A DNA stretch of 64,000 nucleotides, from contig NGFH01000009.1 in NCBI GenBank assembly GCA_002215675.1, positions 124,001-188,000 of the forward strand. Reading direction: 5' to 3'. The notes below the pieces were generated by a model. That model was not told where the DNA came from. It searched no databases and saw only the letters and a program-made list of their open reading frames with translations. Origin of the DNA: Bacteroidetes bacterium 2013_40CM_41_45. GTDB lineage: Bacteria; Bacteroidota; Bacteroidia; AKYH767-A; 2013-40CM-41-45. The position numbers and the translations under genes were made by a program. Positions 20,605 through 29,118 of the stretch are shown piece by piece. Numbering within the stretch: the first letter of the stretch is position 1; each line of letters starts with the position of its first letter.

Positions 20605-20637
20605 GGTTCGAAATAAATAAAAAAAATTCATATAAAA

Positions 20638-20672
20638 CGCCTCACCCTAAATCCCTCTCCGAAGGAGAGGGA
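20638..20672. repeat. Palindromic extragenic repeat upstream of valS
   Basis: CGCCTCACCCTAAA at 20638-20651 is followed by TCCCTCTCC (20652-20660), GAA, and GGAGAGGGA (20664-20672), a perfect 9-bp hairpin. The reverse complement of positions 60765-60800, inside the NAD(P)HX epimerase gene, reads almost the same (CGCCTCACCCCTAACCCCTC then TCC...). The two are therefore copies of one dispersed element. Confidence 0.8.
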
Positions 20673-20688
20673 CTTTAAAACCGTTATT

Positions 20689-20696
20689 TACATTTG
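20689..20696 (+). promoter_or_regulatory. -7 element (TACATTTG) for valS; nearly leaderless
   Basis: TACATTTG matches TAnnTTTG exactly and ends 5 bp before the valS ATG at 20702. Transcription starting about 6-7 bp downstream would give a leaderless or nearly leaderless mRNA. The position where -33 would lie is occupied by the palindromic repeat and shows no clear TTTG. Confidence 0.45.
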
Positions 20697-20701
20697 CGGC
20701 A

Positions 20702-23380
20702 ATGGAAATTTCAAAGACATACAGCCCTGCCGAAGTTGAGGACAAATGGTATGCTTACTGGATGGAGCACGGGTTTTTTAAAAGTGTTCCGGATAAAAGA
20801 GAGCCCTATACTGTTGTAATGCCCCCTCCCAACGTTACGGGTGTGCTTCATATGGGGCACATGCTGAACAATACGATACAGGATGTTTTGATTCGCAGGG
20901 CGCGCATGCAAGGCAAAAATGCATGCTGGGTTCCGGGTACCGACCATGCGAGCATCGCTACCGAGGCGAAAGTAGTCGCCATGCTCCGCGAAAAGGGAAT
21001 AAAGAAAAGTGATTTGACGCGAGAGGAATTTCTGAAGTATGCGTGGGAGTGGAAAGAAAAATATGGGGGTATCATCCTGGAGCAGCTGAAAAAGCTGGGA
21101 GCAAGCTGCGACTGGAGCCGCACGCGGTTCACGATGGATGAAAAATATTATGAAGATGTGATTGATGTGTTCATTGATTTGTATAAGAAGGGTTACATCT
21201 ATCGCGGCATGCGCATGGTGAACTGGGACCCTGTGGCACACACTGCCGTAAGCGATGAGGAAGTAATATTCAAGGATACTAATTCCAAGATGGTTTATGT
21301 GAAATATCTGGTAGAGAAATCCGAAAATCGAAATCCGAAATCCGAAGAAGAGGGACAAGGGGAAAGAGGCAAAGACTATATTGTTGTAGCTACTGTTCGT
21401 CCTGAAACCATTATGGGTGACGTGGCTGTGGCAGTTCATCCCGATGATGAGCGCTACAAACATTTACATGGGGAAAAAGTAATTGTTCCATTGGTGAACC
21501 GCGCTGTGCCTGTGATTACCGATGAAGCGATTGACAAAGAATTCGGGACGGGATGTTTGAAAGTTACTCCCGCTCATGATTTGGTTGACTATGAGATTGG
21601 TTTACGGCACAACCTTCCTGTTATTGACACACTGAACGAAGACGGAACTATTTCAGAGGCAGGAAAAGTTTTTGTCGGCATGGACCGTTTTGCTGCACGC
21701 AAGGCGGCAATAAAGCAACTCGAAGAAGAAGGGCTGATTGAAAAATCGGAAGACTATTCTCACCAGGTTGGACATAGCGAGCGGACTGACGCTGTGATTG
21801 AGCCGCGCCTTTCCATGCAATGGTTTCTGAAGATGAAAGAGCTGAGCAAGCCGGCATTGGATGCTGTTGTAAGCGGTGAAGTGAAGCTGATTCCGAATAA
21901 GTTTATCAATACATATAAATACTGGATTGAGAACGTAAGAGACTGGTGCCTGTCACGGCAACTATGGTGGGGACAAAGAATTCCGGCATGGTATTCTCCC
22001 GATGGAAAATTTGTTGTGGCAAAAACTGCCGATGAAGCGCTCAAACTTTTTGAGAGTGAGCACAACCTCAAACTTCAAACTTCAAACCTCAAACAAGACG
22101 AAGACGTATTAGACACCTGGGCCTCTTCGTGGTTATGGCCCATTAGTGTATTTGACGGATTGAAGAAACCAAACGGAGACATAAAATATTATTACCCGAC
22201 TAGTGACCTGATTACGGCTCCTGAAATTCTTTTCTTCTGGGTGGCGAGGATGATTATTGCAGGATATGAATACAGGAAAGAAAAACCGTTTACTAATGTT
22301 TATCTCACAGGTATTGTGCGCGACAAGAAAGGAAGAAAGATGAGCAAGCAGCTTGGTAATTCTCCTGAGCCACTTGAGTTGATAAAACAATACTCTGCGG
22401 ATGGTGTGCGTGTGGGAATGTTGCTTTGTTCTCCTGCAGGAAATGATTTGCTGTTCGAGGAATCCTATTGCGGGCAGGGAAGGAATTTTGCAAATAAAAT
22501 CTGGAATGCGTTCCGGTTGATAAAGGGATGGGAAGTAGGAGAGAGTGAAACTCCCGAAAGAAACCAGGTGGCAATCGATTGGTTTAACGCTAAGCTGAAT
22601 GCTGAGATTGAAAATATTAATGACCTGTTTTCAAAGTACAGGATTTCCGAGGCGCTGATGGCGACTTACAAATTAGTTTGGGATGATTTCTGCTCTTGGT
22701 ATCTTGAAATGGTAAAGCCCGACTTTGTTGACGGACAGGCGCTGCCGGTGGACAGCTACACATACAACTCAACGATTGAATTTTTTGAAGACCTCCTCAA
22801 GCTGCTTCATCCTTTTATGCCGTTTATCTCTGAGGAGCTATGGCATTTGATTAATGAGCGTGATGAAGAAGACTGCATTATTATTTCTGAAATTCCTGAG
22901 GGAGGAAAATATGATTCATCATTGCTTGCAGGGTTTGACAAAGCATCGCAGGTGATTACAGATATTCGTTTCCTTAGGAAATTAAAAGCTATCCCTCTAA
23001 GAGATAAAATTTCTCTTTTTATTAAATCCAATGATATCGATACAACATTTGATGCAATTGTTCGAAAACTTTGCAATGTATCGGAAATAAGTCCAATGAA
23101 CGATGAACTAAAAAAAGCTAATTATGCTTCATTTCGTATTGGTCAAGATGAATACTTTATTCCACTTAGCTCATCAACTAACTCTGATGCAGAGCGTCAG
23201 CGCCTGGAGCAGGAACTTGAATATAACAAGGGATTCCTTGTCTCCGTTCAGAAAAAACTTTCAAACGAACGCTTCATTCAGAGCGCAAAACCCGAGGTGG
23301 TAGAGAATGAAAAGAAAAAGCAGTCAGATGCAGAAGCAAAAATCCGTGCTATTGAAGAACGGCTCGCGTCTTTATCTTAA
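20702..23380 (+). CDS. valS: Valine--tRNA ligase
   Basis: 892 residues; charges tRNA-Val with valine and edits misacylated threonine. Class I signatures: HMGH at residues 50-53 (PPPNVTGVLHMGH) and KMSKQ at 546-550. The editing domain has VATVRPETIMGD, the central region has DVLDTWASSWLWP, and the C-terminal coiled coil has EQELEYNKGF...AEAKIRAIEERLAS. Two stretches are atypical: residues about 206-223 (KSENRNPKSEEEGQGERG), at the edge of the editing domain, and 455-464 (NLKLQTSNLK), just before the DVLDTW motif. Both are encoded by 28-nt tracts of four 7-mers. They fall in surface loops, so the enzyme is probably functional. Confidence 0.97.
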   Translation: MEISKTYSPAEVEDKWYAYWMEHGFFKSVPDKREPYTVVMPPPNVTGVLHMGHMLNNTIQDVLIRRARMQGKNACWVPGTDHASIATEAKVVAMLREKGIKKSDLTREEFLKYAWEWKEKYGGIILEQLKKLGASCDWSRTRFTMDEKYYEDVIDVFIDLYKKGYIYRGMRMVNWDPVAHTAVSDEEVIFKDTNSKMVYVKYLVEKSENRNPKSEEEGQGERGKDYIVVATVRPETIMGDVAVAVHPDDERYKHLHGEKVIVPLVNRAVPVITDEAIDKEFGTGCLKVTPAHDLVDYEIGLRHNLPVIDTLNEDGTISEAGKVFVGMDRFAARKAAIKQLEEEGLIEKSEDYSHQVGHSERTDAVIEPRLSMQWFLKMKELSKPALDAVVSGEVKLIPNKFINTYKYWIENVRDWCLSRQLWWGQRIPAWYSPDGKFVVAKTADEALKLFESEHNLKLQTSNLKQDEDVLDTWASSWLWPISVFDGLKKPNGDIKYYYPTSDLITAPEILFFWVARMIIAGYEYRKEKPFTNVYLTGIVRDKKGRKMSKQLGNSPEPLELIKQYSADGVRVGMLLCSPAGNDLLFEESYCGQGRNFANKIWNAFRLIKGWEVGESETPERNQVAIDWFNAKLNAEIENINDLFSKYRISEALMATYKLVWDDFCSWYLEMVKPDFVDGQALPVDSYTYNSTIEFFEDLLKLLHPFMPFISEELWHLINERDEEDCIIISEIPEGGKYDSSLLAGFDKASQVITDIRFLRKLKAIPLRDKISLFIKSNDIDTTFDAIVRKLCNVSEISPMNDELKKANYASFRIGQDEYFIPLSSSTNSDAERQRLEQELEYNKGFLVSVQKKLSNERFIQSAKPEVVENEKKKQSDAEAKIRAIEERLASLS
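21316..21343 (+). repeat. Heptamer tract inside valS (GAAATCC x4, one variant)
   Basis: Units GAAATCC, GAAAATC, GAAATCC, GAAATCC, then GAA. The tract encodes a charged, low-complexity loop in the editing domain that typical ValRS sequences lack. Confidence 0.75.
22066..22093 (+). repeat. Heptamer tract inside valS (CYTCAAA x4)
   Basis: Units CCTCAAA, CTTCAAA, CTTCAAA, CCTCAAA. The tract encodes residues 455-464, immediately before the conserved DEDVLDTW motif. Same unit length and copy number as the tract at 21316. Confidence 0.75.
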
Positions 23381-23401
23381 ATTTATTGAGTTACTTAATT
23401 A

Positions 23402-23974
23402 ATGAAACTTCTTCTTCTTGACAACTACGATTCTTTCACTTGGAATCTGTTTCACTATCTTGAACAAATTACGGACAGGGAGATTGATGTAATGCAAAAT
23501 GATGAAATCACGATTGAAGAAGCCGGAAAGTATGACAGGATAATTTTATCTCCCGGCCCCGGCTTGCCGGACGAAGCGGGAATCACTAAAGAAATCATCC
23601 GGAGATATTCACCTTCGAAACCTATTCTTGGCGTTTGTCTCGGCCACCAAGCTATAGCGGAAGTATTTGGGGCAAAGCTGAAAAATCTTGATGCGGTAAG
23701 ACACGGCATTGCGTCTGCGCTTGTGGTGAAAGATAAAAACGAAAAAATATTTTCGGGTATTGAAGGTGAAGTTTCTATAGGGCATTATCATTCATGGGTG
23801 GTGAGCAAAGAAAATTTTCCGGGTGAATTAAAAATCACTGCAGAAGATGATAAAGGAAATATTATGGCCCTGCGTCACAAGAACTATGATGTTTGCGGGG
23901 TGCAGTTTCATCCGGAGTCGGTGCTGACTTCGCAAGGACTGACCATGCTTAAAAACTGGGTGAATTATTCATAA
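23402..23974 (+). CDS. Glutamine amidotransferase of aminodeoxychorismate/anthranilate synthase (PabA/TrpG)
   Basis: 190 residues, a class I glutamine amidotransferase. It supplies ammonia from glutamine to chorismate for p-aminobenzoate (folate) or anthranilate (tryptophan) synthesis. The nucleophile is C79 in GVCLGHQAI. The oxyanion PGPG motif is at 51-54, the triad is completed by H170 and E172 in FHPES, and the family motif is HYHSW. No trp or pab partner lies nearby. A lone gene of this type often serves both pathways, so trpG and pabA cannot be told apart. It starts 21 bp after valS, and the next gene follows by 3 bp. Confidence 0.93.
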   Translation: MKLLLLDNYDSFTWNLFHYLEQITDREIDVMQNDEITIEEAGKYDRIILSPGPGLPDEAGITKEIIRRYSPSKPILGVCLGHQAIAEVFGAKLKNLDAVRHGIASALVVKDKNEKIFSGIEGEVSIGHYHSWVVSKENFPGELKITAEDDKGNIMALRHKNYDVCGVQFHPESVLTSQGLTMLKNWVNYS

Positions 23975-23977
23975 GGT

Positions 23978-24504
23978 ATGAATCTTCGCGAAGAAATTCT
24001 GAAAGAACATTCCAAAAACCAAACGGATAAAATAATTCGTTATGTTGGAGACGACCAAAGAAAGTTTGATGAGTTGATACATCTTTTTCTCAAGGGAGAA
24101 TATCGCGTAACACAGCGTGCGGGCGGGCCTTTGAGTTACATTGCTATTTCTCACCCCCGCCTTATTCAAAAGCATCTTAAAAACCTCTTCCAAAATTTGC
24201 AAAAGCAAAACCTGCACAATGCTGTTGTAAGAAATACATTTCGCCTGATGCAGTATGTAGAAATTCCTAAATCGTTACAGGGCCTTGCTACCGATACTTG
24301 CTTCAGATTTTTAAACGACAGGAAGCAGCCTATGCCATCCGGTGCTTTTCAATGATGGTTCTTGACAACCTGGTAAAGATTTATCCCGAAATGAAAAACG
24401 AATTGAAGCTTTCCATTGAAGCGCAGCTACCGGGTGTCGAAGCAGGGTTCAAGGCAAGGGCAAAGAAAGTTTTACATCATATTAATGAGTTGACAAACGA
24501 ATGA
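23978..24504 (+). pseudogene. HEAT-like helical-repeat protein gene interrupted by a frameshift
   Basis: The first frame (from ATG 23978) encodes a soluble helical protein up to FLNDRKQP and then ends at a TGA after a short nonsense tail (24353-24355). The other frame picks up the expected continuation (YAIRCFSMMVLDNLVKIYPE) and runs to 24504, where its stop overlaps the next gene by ATGA. The switch lies at about 24329-24334 (CCTATGCC); one missing base explains it. The joined protein would be about 175 residues of antiparallel helices resembling HEAT/ARM repeats. The intact ATGA junction and good downstream codon use suggest either a very recent lesion or a sequencing/assembly error. The function of this Bacteroidota family is unknown. 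Confidence 0.75.
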
Positions 24505-25049
24505 ATCTAAAAGTTGCTGCAAAGTTTGAGCACCTGCAAAATAGCCACAGGCAATTGATTGCAATGCTCGATAAGGAGACTCAAAAAATTCTGGAGACGT
24601 CTCCGGCTCCCGGTAAATGGTCTGTGACCCAGGTAATGTATCATCTCAACAAAGCAGAATCGCTCTCTGCATTGTATGTTTCCAAAAAGCGGCTGGGGGC
24701 GGCCCAGCTTAAACATACCGGAATGTGGGCTCAAATAAAAATACTTATTGCCTGGATTGGATTTAATATTCCTGTAAAATATCCTGCCGCAAAGGTACTT
24801 GGCGACATGCCCGCATATGTAAATTACGAGCAGATAAAAGCTGAATGGTTAAAGACGCTGCAGACGTTAGCTTCTCTTCTAGAATCGCTTAGCGATGATG
24901 AAATTCACAAGCCAATTTTTAAGCAGCCGTTTTTCGGAAGATGGAATATTTTTCAGATGCTGACATTTATGCAAATCCACTTCAACCGGCACAAAAAACA
25001 GATTCTGCGCGCGATTGAAGTGGTAAAAAATAAGTCAACTACATCTTAA
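24501..25049 (+). CDS. DinB-family (DinB/YfiT four-helix) protein
   Basis: 182 residues. A four-helix bundle of the DinB/YfiT-like superfamily. Typical motifs are PGKWSVTQVMYHLNKAESLS near residue 40, where the histidine is a metal ligand, and NIFQMLTFMQIHFNRHKKQI near the end, with two further ligand histidines. The superfamily includes bacillithiol transferases and metal-dependent hydrolases; the specific substrate is unknown. The start is set by the ATGA overlap with the preceding gene, so the two were translationally coupled. It converges on the T9SS gene and overlaps it by 11 bp. Confidence 0.88.
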   Translation: MNLKVAAKFEHLQNSHRQLIAMLDKETQKILETSPAPGKWSVTQVMYHLNKAESLSALYVSKKRLGAAQLKHTGMWAQIKILIAWIGFNIPVKYPAAKVLGDMPAYVNYEQIKAEWLKTLQTLASLLESLSDDEIHKPIFKQPFFGRWNIFQMLTFMQIHFNRHKKQILRAIEVVKNKSTTS

Positions 25050-26514
25050 CAATTTTCTTATTCAGAATTTTTCCGTTATCTTCTTTTACTTCAACAAAGT
25101 AAATTCCTTTAGGCAACCGGCTGGCATCAATTTTTGTCTGCGCAGAATAATTTTCTATTGAGTATACAGTTTCCCCCGTAACATTGCGAAGTGCAACGGC
25201 ATGATGCGCTTCTTTTACAAAGCTGATATTGATTTCCTCGTTAGCCGGGTTAGGATAAACAGAAAATCCATCTGGGCTCAATGATGTGGATACCCCCGTG
25301 GAAAGTTCTACCATCGCGAATCCTCCGGCAGGATGAGAACCGTTGGTTCCATCAAAGTCAACTATATCGGTATAGGTGTCAGTAAGCAGGTTATAGCTGA
25401 ATAAAACACCGTTGCTAGTGGAACCTCCGTTTGAAGCCGAGCCATAAAGCATTTGGTTAGCCGATTGAAACAAATCCCCGGTAGGATTTGAGCCGGTACC
25501 CAGAACAAAATCATAAAGTTTTGCAAAAGTACTTTGTGCGATGTCGTAGCTGAAAAGTACTCCTAAATTATTGCTTCCTCCTGTTTTTGTGACGGCATAA
25601 ATTTTACCATTCACCGCCTGCATAAAAGTTCCTTCCGGAGCGCTGCCCTCTGAGCCATTAAATGAATAGAGTGCATTAAATAAATTATTCACCGGGTCAT
25701 AACTAAAAATAGTACCGTGCGTATTTGCGCCGCCGGCTGAAGTCATTCCGTAGAAAAGTCCGTTGGATGCTTCAAACAGGGAACCCTTAGGAGAAGTGCC
25801 ATCTGCGGTGCTAAAATGATGTAATGCAGTGTAGGTATTATTTGCAATGTTAAAACTGTATAACACGCCTCCGCTATAAGTACCGCCACTTGTTGTTAAT
25901 CCATAGAGCATTCCGTTCCTAAAAATAGGGGCTCCATAGGGGGAGCTGCCGTCAGAAGTGGAAAAAGAAAATTCCGGTGTGTATGCGTTGTTAATAAGAT
26001 TGATACTGTAAATAACTCCGGCATATGACGTACCGCCTGCTGAAGCTGCACCATACAATTTTCCGTTATGCCCTTCAACAAGTCCGCTCCGGGGATAATC
26101 ACCATTTGTAATATCAAAACCATATACCATATAATATGTTCCTGAAAGAGGGTCGTACCGGTCAACCGTGCAGCTTGCGTATGGGCCGCCAAGGAAACAG
26201 GTGCCATAGAGTTGTCCATTGCTTGCTTGCATAAGGTTTCCCATAGGCATACAGCCCGAGGTCATAGTGCACTGATATGAAAATTCAAGATTAAAACCGC
26301 TTCCGTCAGGGTTCATACGGATGATGCTTCCTCCGTTGTTAGCCCCGCCTTGCGGTGTTAAAGCCCATATCTGCTGTGCGTTGGTGTAAAGAGTTCCTGC
26401 AATCATTATGCAGGCAAATGCAAAGAGTAGTTTTGTCGTGACGTTTTCAGTCACGATACTGACAAAAGATGAAAATCTTTTCGTCAGCATTTTCATGTCG
26501 TAATTTGTTTTCAT
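25039..26514 (-). CDS. T9SS cargo protein with GloVer-type tandem repeats
   Basis: 491 residues from the ATG at 26514; ATGs at 26520 and further in are alternatives. The body is nine or so roughly 37-residue repeats of the pattern GxLYGxTSxGGxxxxGxxFSY...TxLYxFxxxxGxxPxG. This matches the GloVer/TIGR03803 extracellular repeat, expected to fold as a beta-propeller. The last 75 residues form a type A sorting domain (FSVYPNPANEEINI ... GIYFVEVKED ... KKIVKM), recognised by the type IX machinery. The N-terminus is odd: about 25 residues between MKT and TKLLFAFACIMIAG are encoded by two palindromes, as if a repeat had been inserted into the signal peptide. Confidence 0.9.
   Translation of the reverse strand: MKTNYDMKMLTKRFSSFVSIVTENVTTKLLFAFACIMIAGTLYTNAQQIWALTPQGGANNGGSIIRMNPDGSGFNLEFSYQCTMTSGCMPMGNLMQASNGQLYGTCFLGGPYASCTVDRYDPLSGTYYMVYGFDITNGDYPRSGLVEGHNGKLYGAASAGGTSYAGVIYSINLINNAYTPEFSFSTSDGSSPYGAPIFRNGMLYGLTTSGGTYSGGVLYSFNIANNTYTALHHFSTADGTSPKGSLFEASNGLFYGMTSAGGANTHGTIFSYDPVNNLFNALYSFNGSEGSAPEGTFMQAVNGKIYAVTKTGGSNNLGVLFSYDIAQSTFAKLYDFVLGTGSNPTGDLFQSANQMLYGSASNGGSTSNGVLFSYNLLTDTYTDIVDFDGTNGSHPAGGFAMVELSTGVSTSLSPDGFSVYPNPANEEINISFVKEAHHAVALRNVTGETVYSIENYSAQTKIDASRLPKGIYFVEVKEDNGKILNKKIVKM
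26436..26487. repeat. Tandem palindromes within the 5' end of the T9SS gene
   Basis: First palindrome: TCGTGAC (26436-26442) and GTCACGA (26450-26456) around GTTTTCA. Second: CTGACAAAAGAT (26459-26470) pairs with ATCTTTT-C-GTCAG (26475-26487) with a single bulge. Both lie in the coding region for the signal peptide n-region, which strongly suggests an inserted repeat element. Confidence 0.75.
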
Positions 26515-26646
26515 AGTCATGGGGTTTTTATGGTTAAAGATTTTTTATTCGTCAGAAAATTATAATGTAAATGTATAAATAAAATAATTGAATCTGCAAT
26601 AATGAATTTAATTTTTCTCAACCCCACCCCGAACCCCATGCAACAA

Positions 26647-28038
26647 TTATAGCTTTACTATTTTCTTGGTCACTAAATTATTTTCTGCATCTCTTATGTT
26701 GACAAAATAAACTCCAGGTTGAAATGCGCTGATGTCAAGCGCAATTTTGTTTTCTCCATGTAAAGTGGAACAGAGAATCCTTTTTCCCATCACATCATAA
26801 ACATCAATGCTCACGGTTCTTAATCCTTCAGTTTGAACTCTCAGTTGATTTATTGCAGGGTTAGGATAAACGGAAATAGTTTCGGGGGAAGAAGAAAAAC
26901 CAGGAATCGATATACCGGACGGAAGACAGTTTCCGTTTCCTGTAGGATGGCGCCTGTAATAAACTGCACGTGAGTTAATCCAAATAACATGAAGCACACA
27001 ACCCGTATATGCAATGAATGGCTGCCCGCCTGCACCAATCAAAAACGCAGGATCCCATGTTATACCGCCATCACCGGAGTAAAGATAATTTACGCCTGTT
27101 CCGGCCTGAATATAAACAACGTGAAGCTGCATGCCGTCGCGGGTCATGAAGGGATATAATTCTCCGGTTGAGGCATTCGTTAATTGTTGTGCGTTTGAAA
27201 AAACCGCACCGCTGTCGGCAGATTGACGCAACCATACATCAAAATTTCCGGCATTGTAACCATACGGCACATCAGCGAAAGTTCCGTTCAGGCAAACCAT
27301 AGACGTGTAACAAGTGCTCGGGCTCACAGCATTGGTAAGCGGTGTTTCCGGATTCCATGTCAGTCCTGCATCCGATGAGTAGCGGTAATAAATCTGCATG
27401 ATGCCGCTGCGGTTATCATTCCATGAAAGATGCACATGAGAGCCAAGCGCAGCGATGGCCGGGTCTTCAGAACGCCCGTTAGCATTGGAGATTAGCTGAA
27501 GCGAGTCCCAGGTTGTTCCACTATCAACAGAGCGCCTGAAATAAACTTCTGTATTACCTACAATGGGCTGCTTGTTAATAGACATCACAACGAGCGAACC
27601 CGAAGCAGCGAGGCCGGGCCAAAATGCAGACACGCTGTCGAGGCACATAATCGGCCCCCAGGTGTTTCCTCCATCAAGCGAGCGCCTGTAAAAAGAAGCA
27701 CGCTGTCCTGAAATTAAATCCATCCATGCTACATGCACCGCAGAACCGGAAACAGCTATTGCCGGAAATGTTGCATGCCCGTTTGTATCAGTAATCGATA
27801 TTGCCGGGCTCCAGTTAATTCCTGTATCAAGTGAATGTGTGTAATAAATTGAAGAACCCGTTGTCCGGTGGTCGCACCAGACTGCATGCAATGTATCGCC
27901 ACTCGCGGCAAGACACGATGCCATATTCTCATTCAACGATGCCGTATCAGCACCGGGAGAAATGACAACGGCAGGTGCCCATTGAGCACTGGAAATAAAC
28001 GGAAGAATAATTGCAGCAACCAGTAATTTTTTTCTCAT
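26647..28038 (-). CDS. T9SS cargo protein with sialidase-like (BNR) propeller
   Basis: 463 residues. The signal peptide ends near ISSAQ (residue 18). The body consists of repeated blades with the Asp-box-like pattern SxDxGxxW (SLDTGINW, SLDGGNTW, SVDSGTTW, SSDAGLTW, SGDGGITW) and HVAWxD strands, as in sialidases and other six-bladed BNR propellers. No sialidase catalytic arginine triad could be confirmed, so a binding or structural role is as likely as hydrolysis. The C-terminal 75 residues are a type A T9SS sorting domain (ISVYPNPAINQLRV ... GVYFVNIRDAENNLVTKKIVKL). It lies downstream of and collinear with no obvious partner. Confidence 0.9.
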   Translation of the reverse strand: MRKKLLVAAIILPFISSAQWAPAVVISPGADTASLNENMASCLAASGDTLHAVWCDHRTTGSSIYYTHSLDTGINWSPAISITDTNGHATFPAIAVSGSAVHVAWMDLISGQRASFYRRSLDGGNTWGPIMCLDSVSAFWPGLAASGSLVVMSINKQPIVGNTEVYFRRSVDSGTTWDSLQLISNANGRSEDPAIAALGSHVHLSWNDNRSGIMQIYYRYSSDAGLTWNPETPLTNAVSPSTCYTSMVCLNGTFADVPYGYNAGNFDVWLRQSADSGAVFSNAQQLTNASTGELYPFMTRDGMQLHVVYIQAGTGVNYLYSGDGGITWDPAFLIGAGGQPFIAYTGCVLHVIWINSRAVYYRRHPTGNGNCLPSGISIPGFSSSPETISVYPNPAINQLRVQTEGLRTVSIDVYDVMGKRILCSTLHGENKIALDISAFQPGVYFVNIRDAENNLVTKKIVKL

Positions 28039-28204
28039 GATGGCTCGTTTGGCAACTCAAAGGAAAGAACTATATTATTAAGATGAAATTTCAATCTTAG
28101 AAGTTGCTTGAAGATTTTCTATCATCGTCATCAAACCGACATGAATTATTTACTATCTTTATAACACGTTTTCAAATGTTTCACTTTTAAAAAAACCAAT
28201 CACC

Positions 28205-28684
28205 ATGAAAAAAATCATCATCGCACTTGCTGCACTGTTCAGCGCAGCATACATCTCGCAGGCACAGGAAAAGAAGCCAACGCCTAAGCCGCATGAGGTT
28301 AACGTTCCGCAGGCAGCAAAAGACAATTTTGCAAAAACATATCCCGATATAAAAATCGCTCACTGGGAAAAAGAGAACGGAAATTGGGAGGCAGAGTTTA
28401 AGAAAGAAAACACACGCATGTCAGCCGTGTACAATGATGAAGGGAATTTTATGTATTCGGAAACTGTGATTAAAGTTTCCGACTTGCCCAAAGCCGTTAT
28501 GGATTACACTGCGAAGAATTATCCCGGCATGCCGGTTGTGAGAGCGGAAAAAATGACCGACGACAAAGGCGGAATCACGTATGAGGCAATGGTTAAAGGA
28601 GCGCCCCACCTTATTTTTGATGGGCAGGGAAATTTTCTGAAGACAGAAGGCAAGATGGAAAAGAAGACAGAAAAGGGACGGTAA
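28205..28684 (+). CDS. Secreted PepSY-like (DUF2874-type) protein
   Basis: 159 residues. The signal peptide ends at SQAQ (residue 20). Two copies of a PepSY-like/DUF2874 half-repeat follow, each with the pattern P-x2-V-x3-F-x3-YP-x-I/M then a beta strand: VPQAAKDNFAKTYPDIKIAH at about 35-55 and LPKAVMDYTAKNYPGMPVVR at about 98-117. Each repeat is followed by WEAEF or YEAMV. Such periplasmic proteins are thought to bind or inhibit proteases or to sense the envelope, but no function is proven. A stem-loop follows the stop codon at 28717-28748. Confidence 0.85.
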   Translation: MKKIIIALAALFSAAYISQAQEKKPTPKPHEVNVPQAAKDNFAKTYPDIKIAHWEKENGNWEAEFKKENTRMSAVYNDEGNFMYSETVIKVSDLPKAVMDYTAKNYPGMPVVRAEKMTDDKGGITYEAMVKGAPHLIFDGQGNFLKTEGKMEKKTEKGR

Positions 28685-28716
28685 GATTCAGTTTTGTCGT
28701 AATTATTTAATCTAAT

Positions 28717-28748
28717 ATCACTCACGTCATTGCAGTGGCGTGAGTGAT
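28717..28748 (+). terminator. Stem-loop after the PepSY-like gene
   Basis: ATCACTCACG at 28717-28726 pairs perfectly with CGTGAGTGAT at 28739-28748 around a 12-nt loop, 33 bp after the stop codon. An A/T-rich TATTAAA follows rather than a strong T run. Confidence 0.6.
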
Positions 28749-29110
28749 TATTAAACACTAAGTTTGTAACCCCACTGACGGTTCAAACAGCGTGGAAAAA
28801 GAATCCCTATCAAAAATATTTTTTCGCTTTCTGCGGTTTTCTTGACAAAAAAAAGACCCCGCAGTAGTTGCATTCTGCAGGGCCGGTGTCAGGTAAACAG
28901 CACAGTGGCTTAACTAATTAATCAAACTATTTAGTTTTAACTTTTAAACATGGCAAACGTAGAGCCGCCTCTGCAAGGGTGCAATAGGCCGAAAGGTTGA
29001 AAGATTTATGGATAACGACTGCAACTCAACCTTTTGGCTGACCTTTTATCGTGTTATTTTGTAAAGCACTTCGTTTCGTCCACATCAACATTTCATCACG
29101 CGCTTTAATT

Positions 29111-29118
29111 TATCTTTG
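29111..29118 (+). promoter_or_regulatory. -7 element (TATCTTTG) for the IcmF gene
   Basis: TATCTTTG fits TAnnTTTG and lies 18 bp before the ATG at 29137, implying a leader of about 12 nt. TTTC around 29092 is a poor match for the -33 TTTG. Confidence 0.45.

Noticed and set aside
20711-21463. 250-codon open frame opposite valS
   Set aside because: It lies wholly antisense to conserved valS codons, has no recognisable domain and no leader. It is a shadow of the real gene.
28780-29050. Cobalamin riboswitch before the B12 enzyme
   Set aside because: No B12-box-like GCCACTG/AGTCAGGAGACC pattern was found, and the stem arrangement does not fit.
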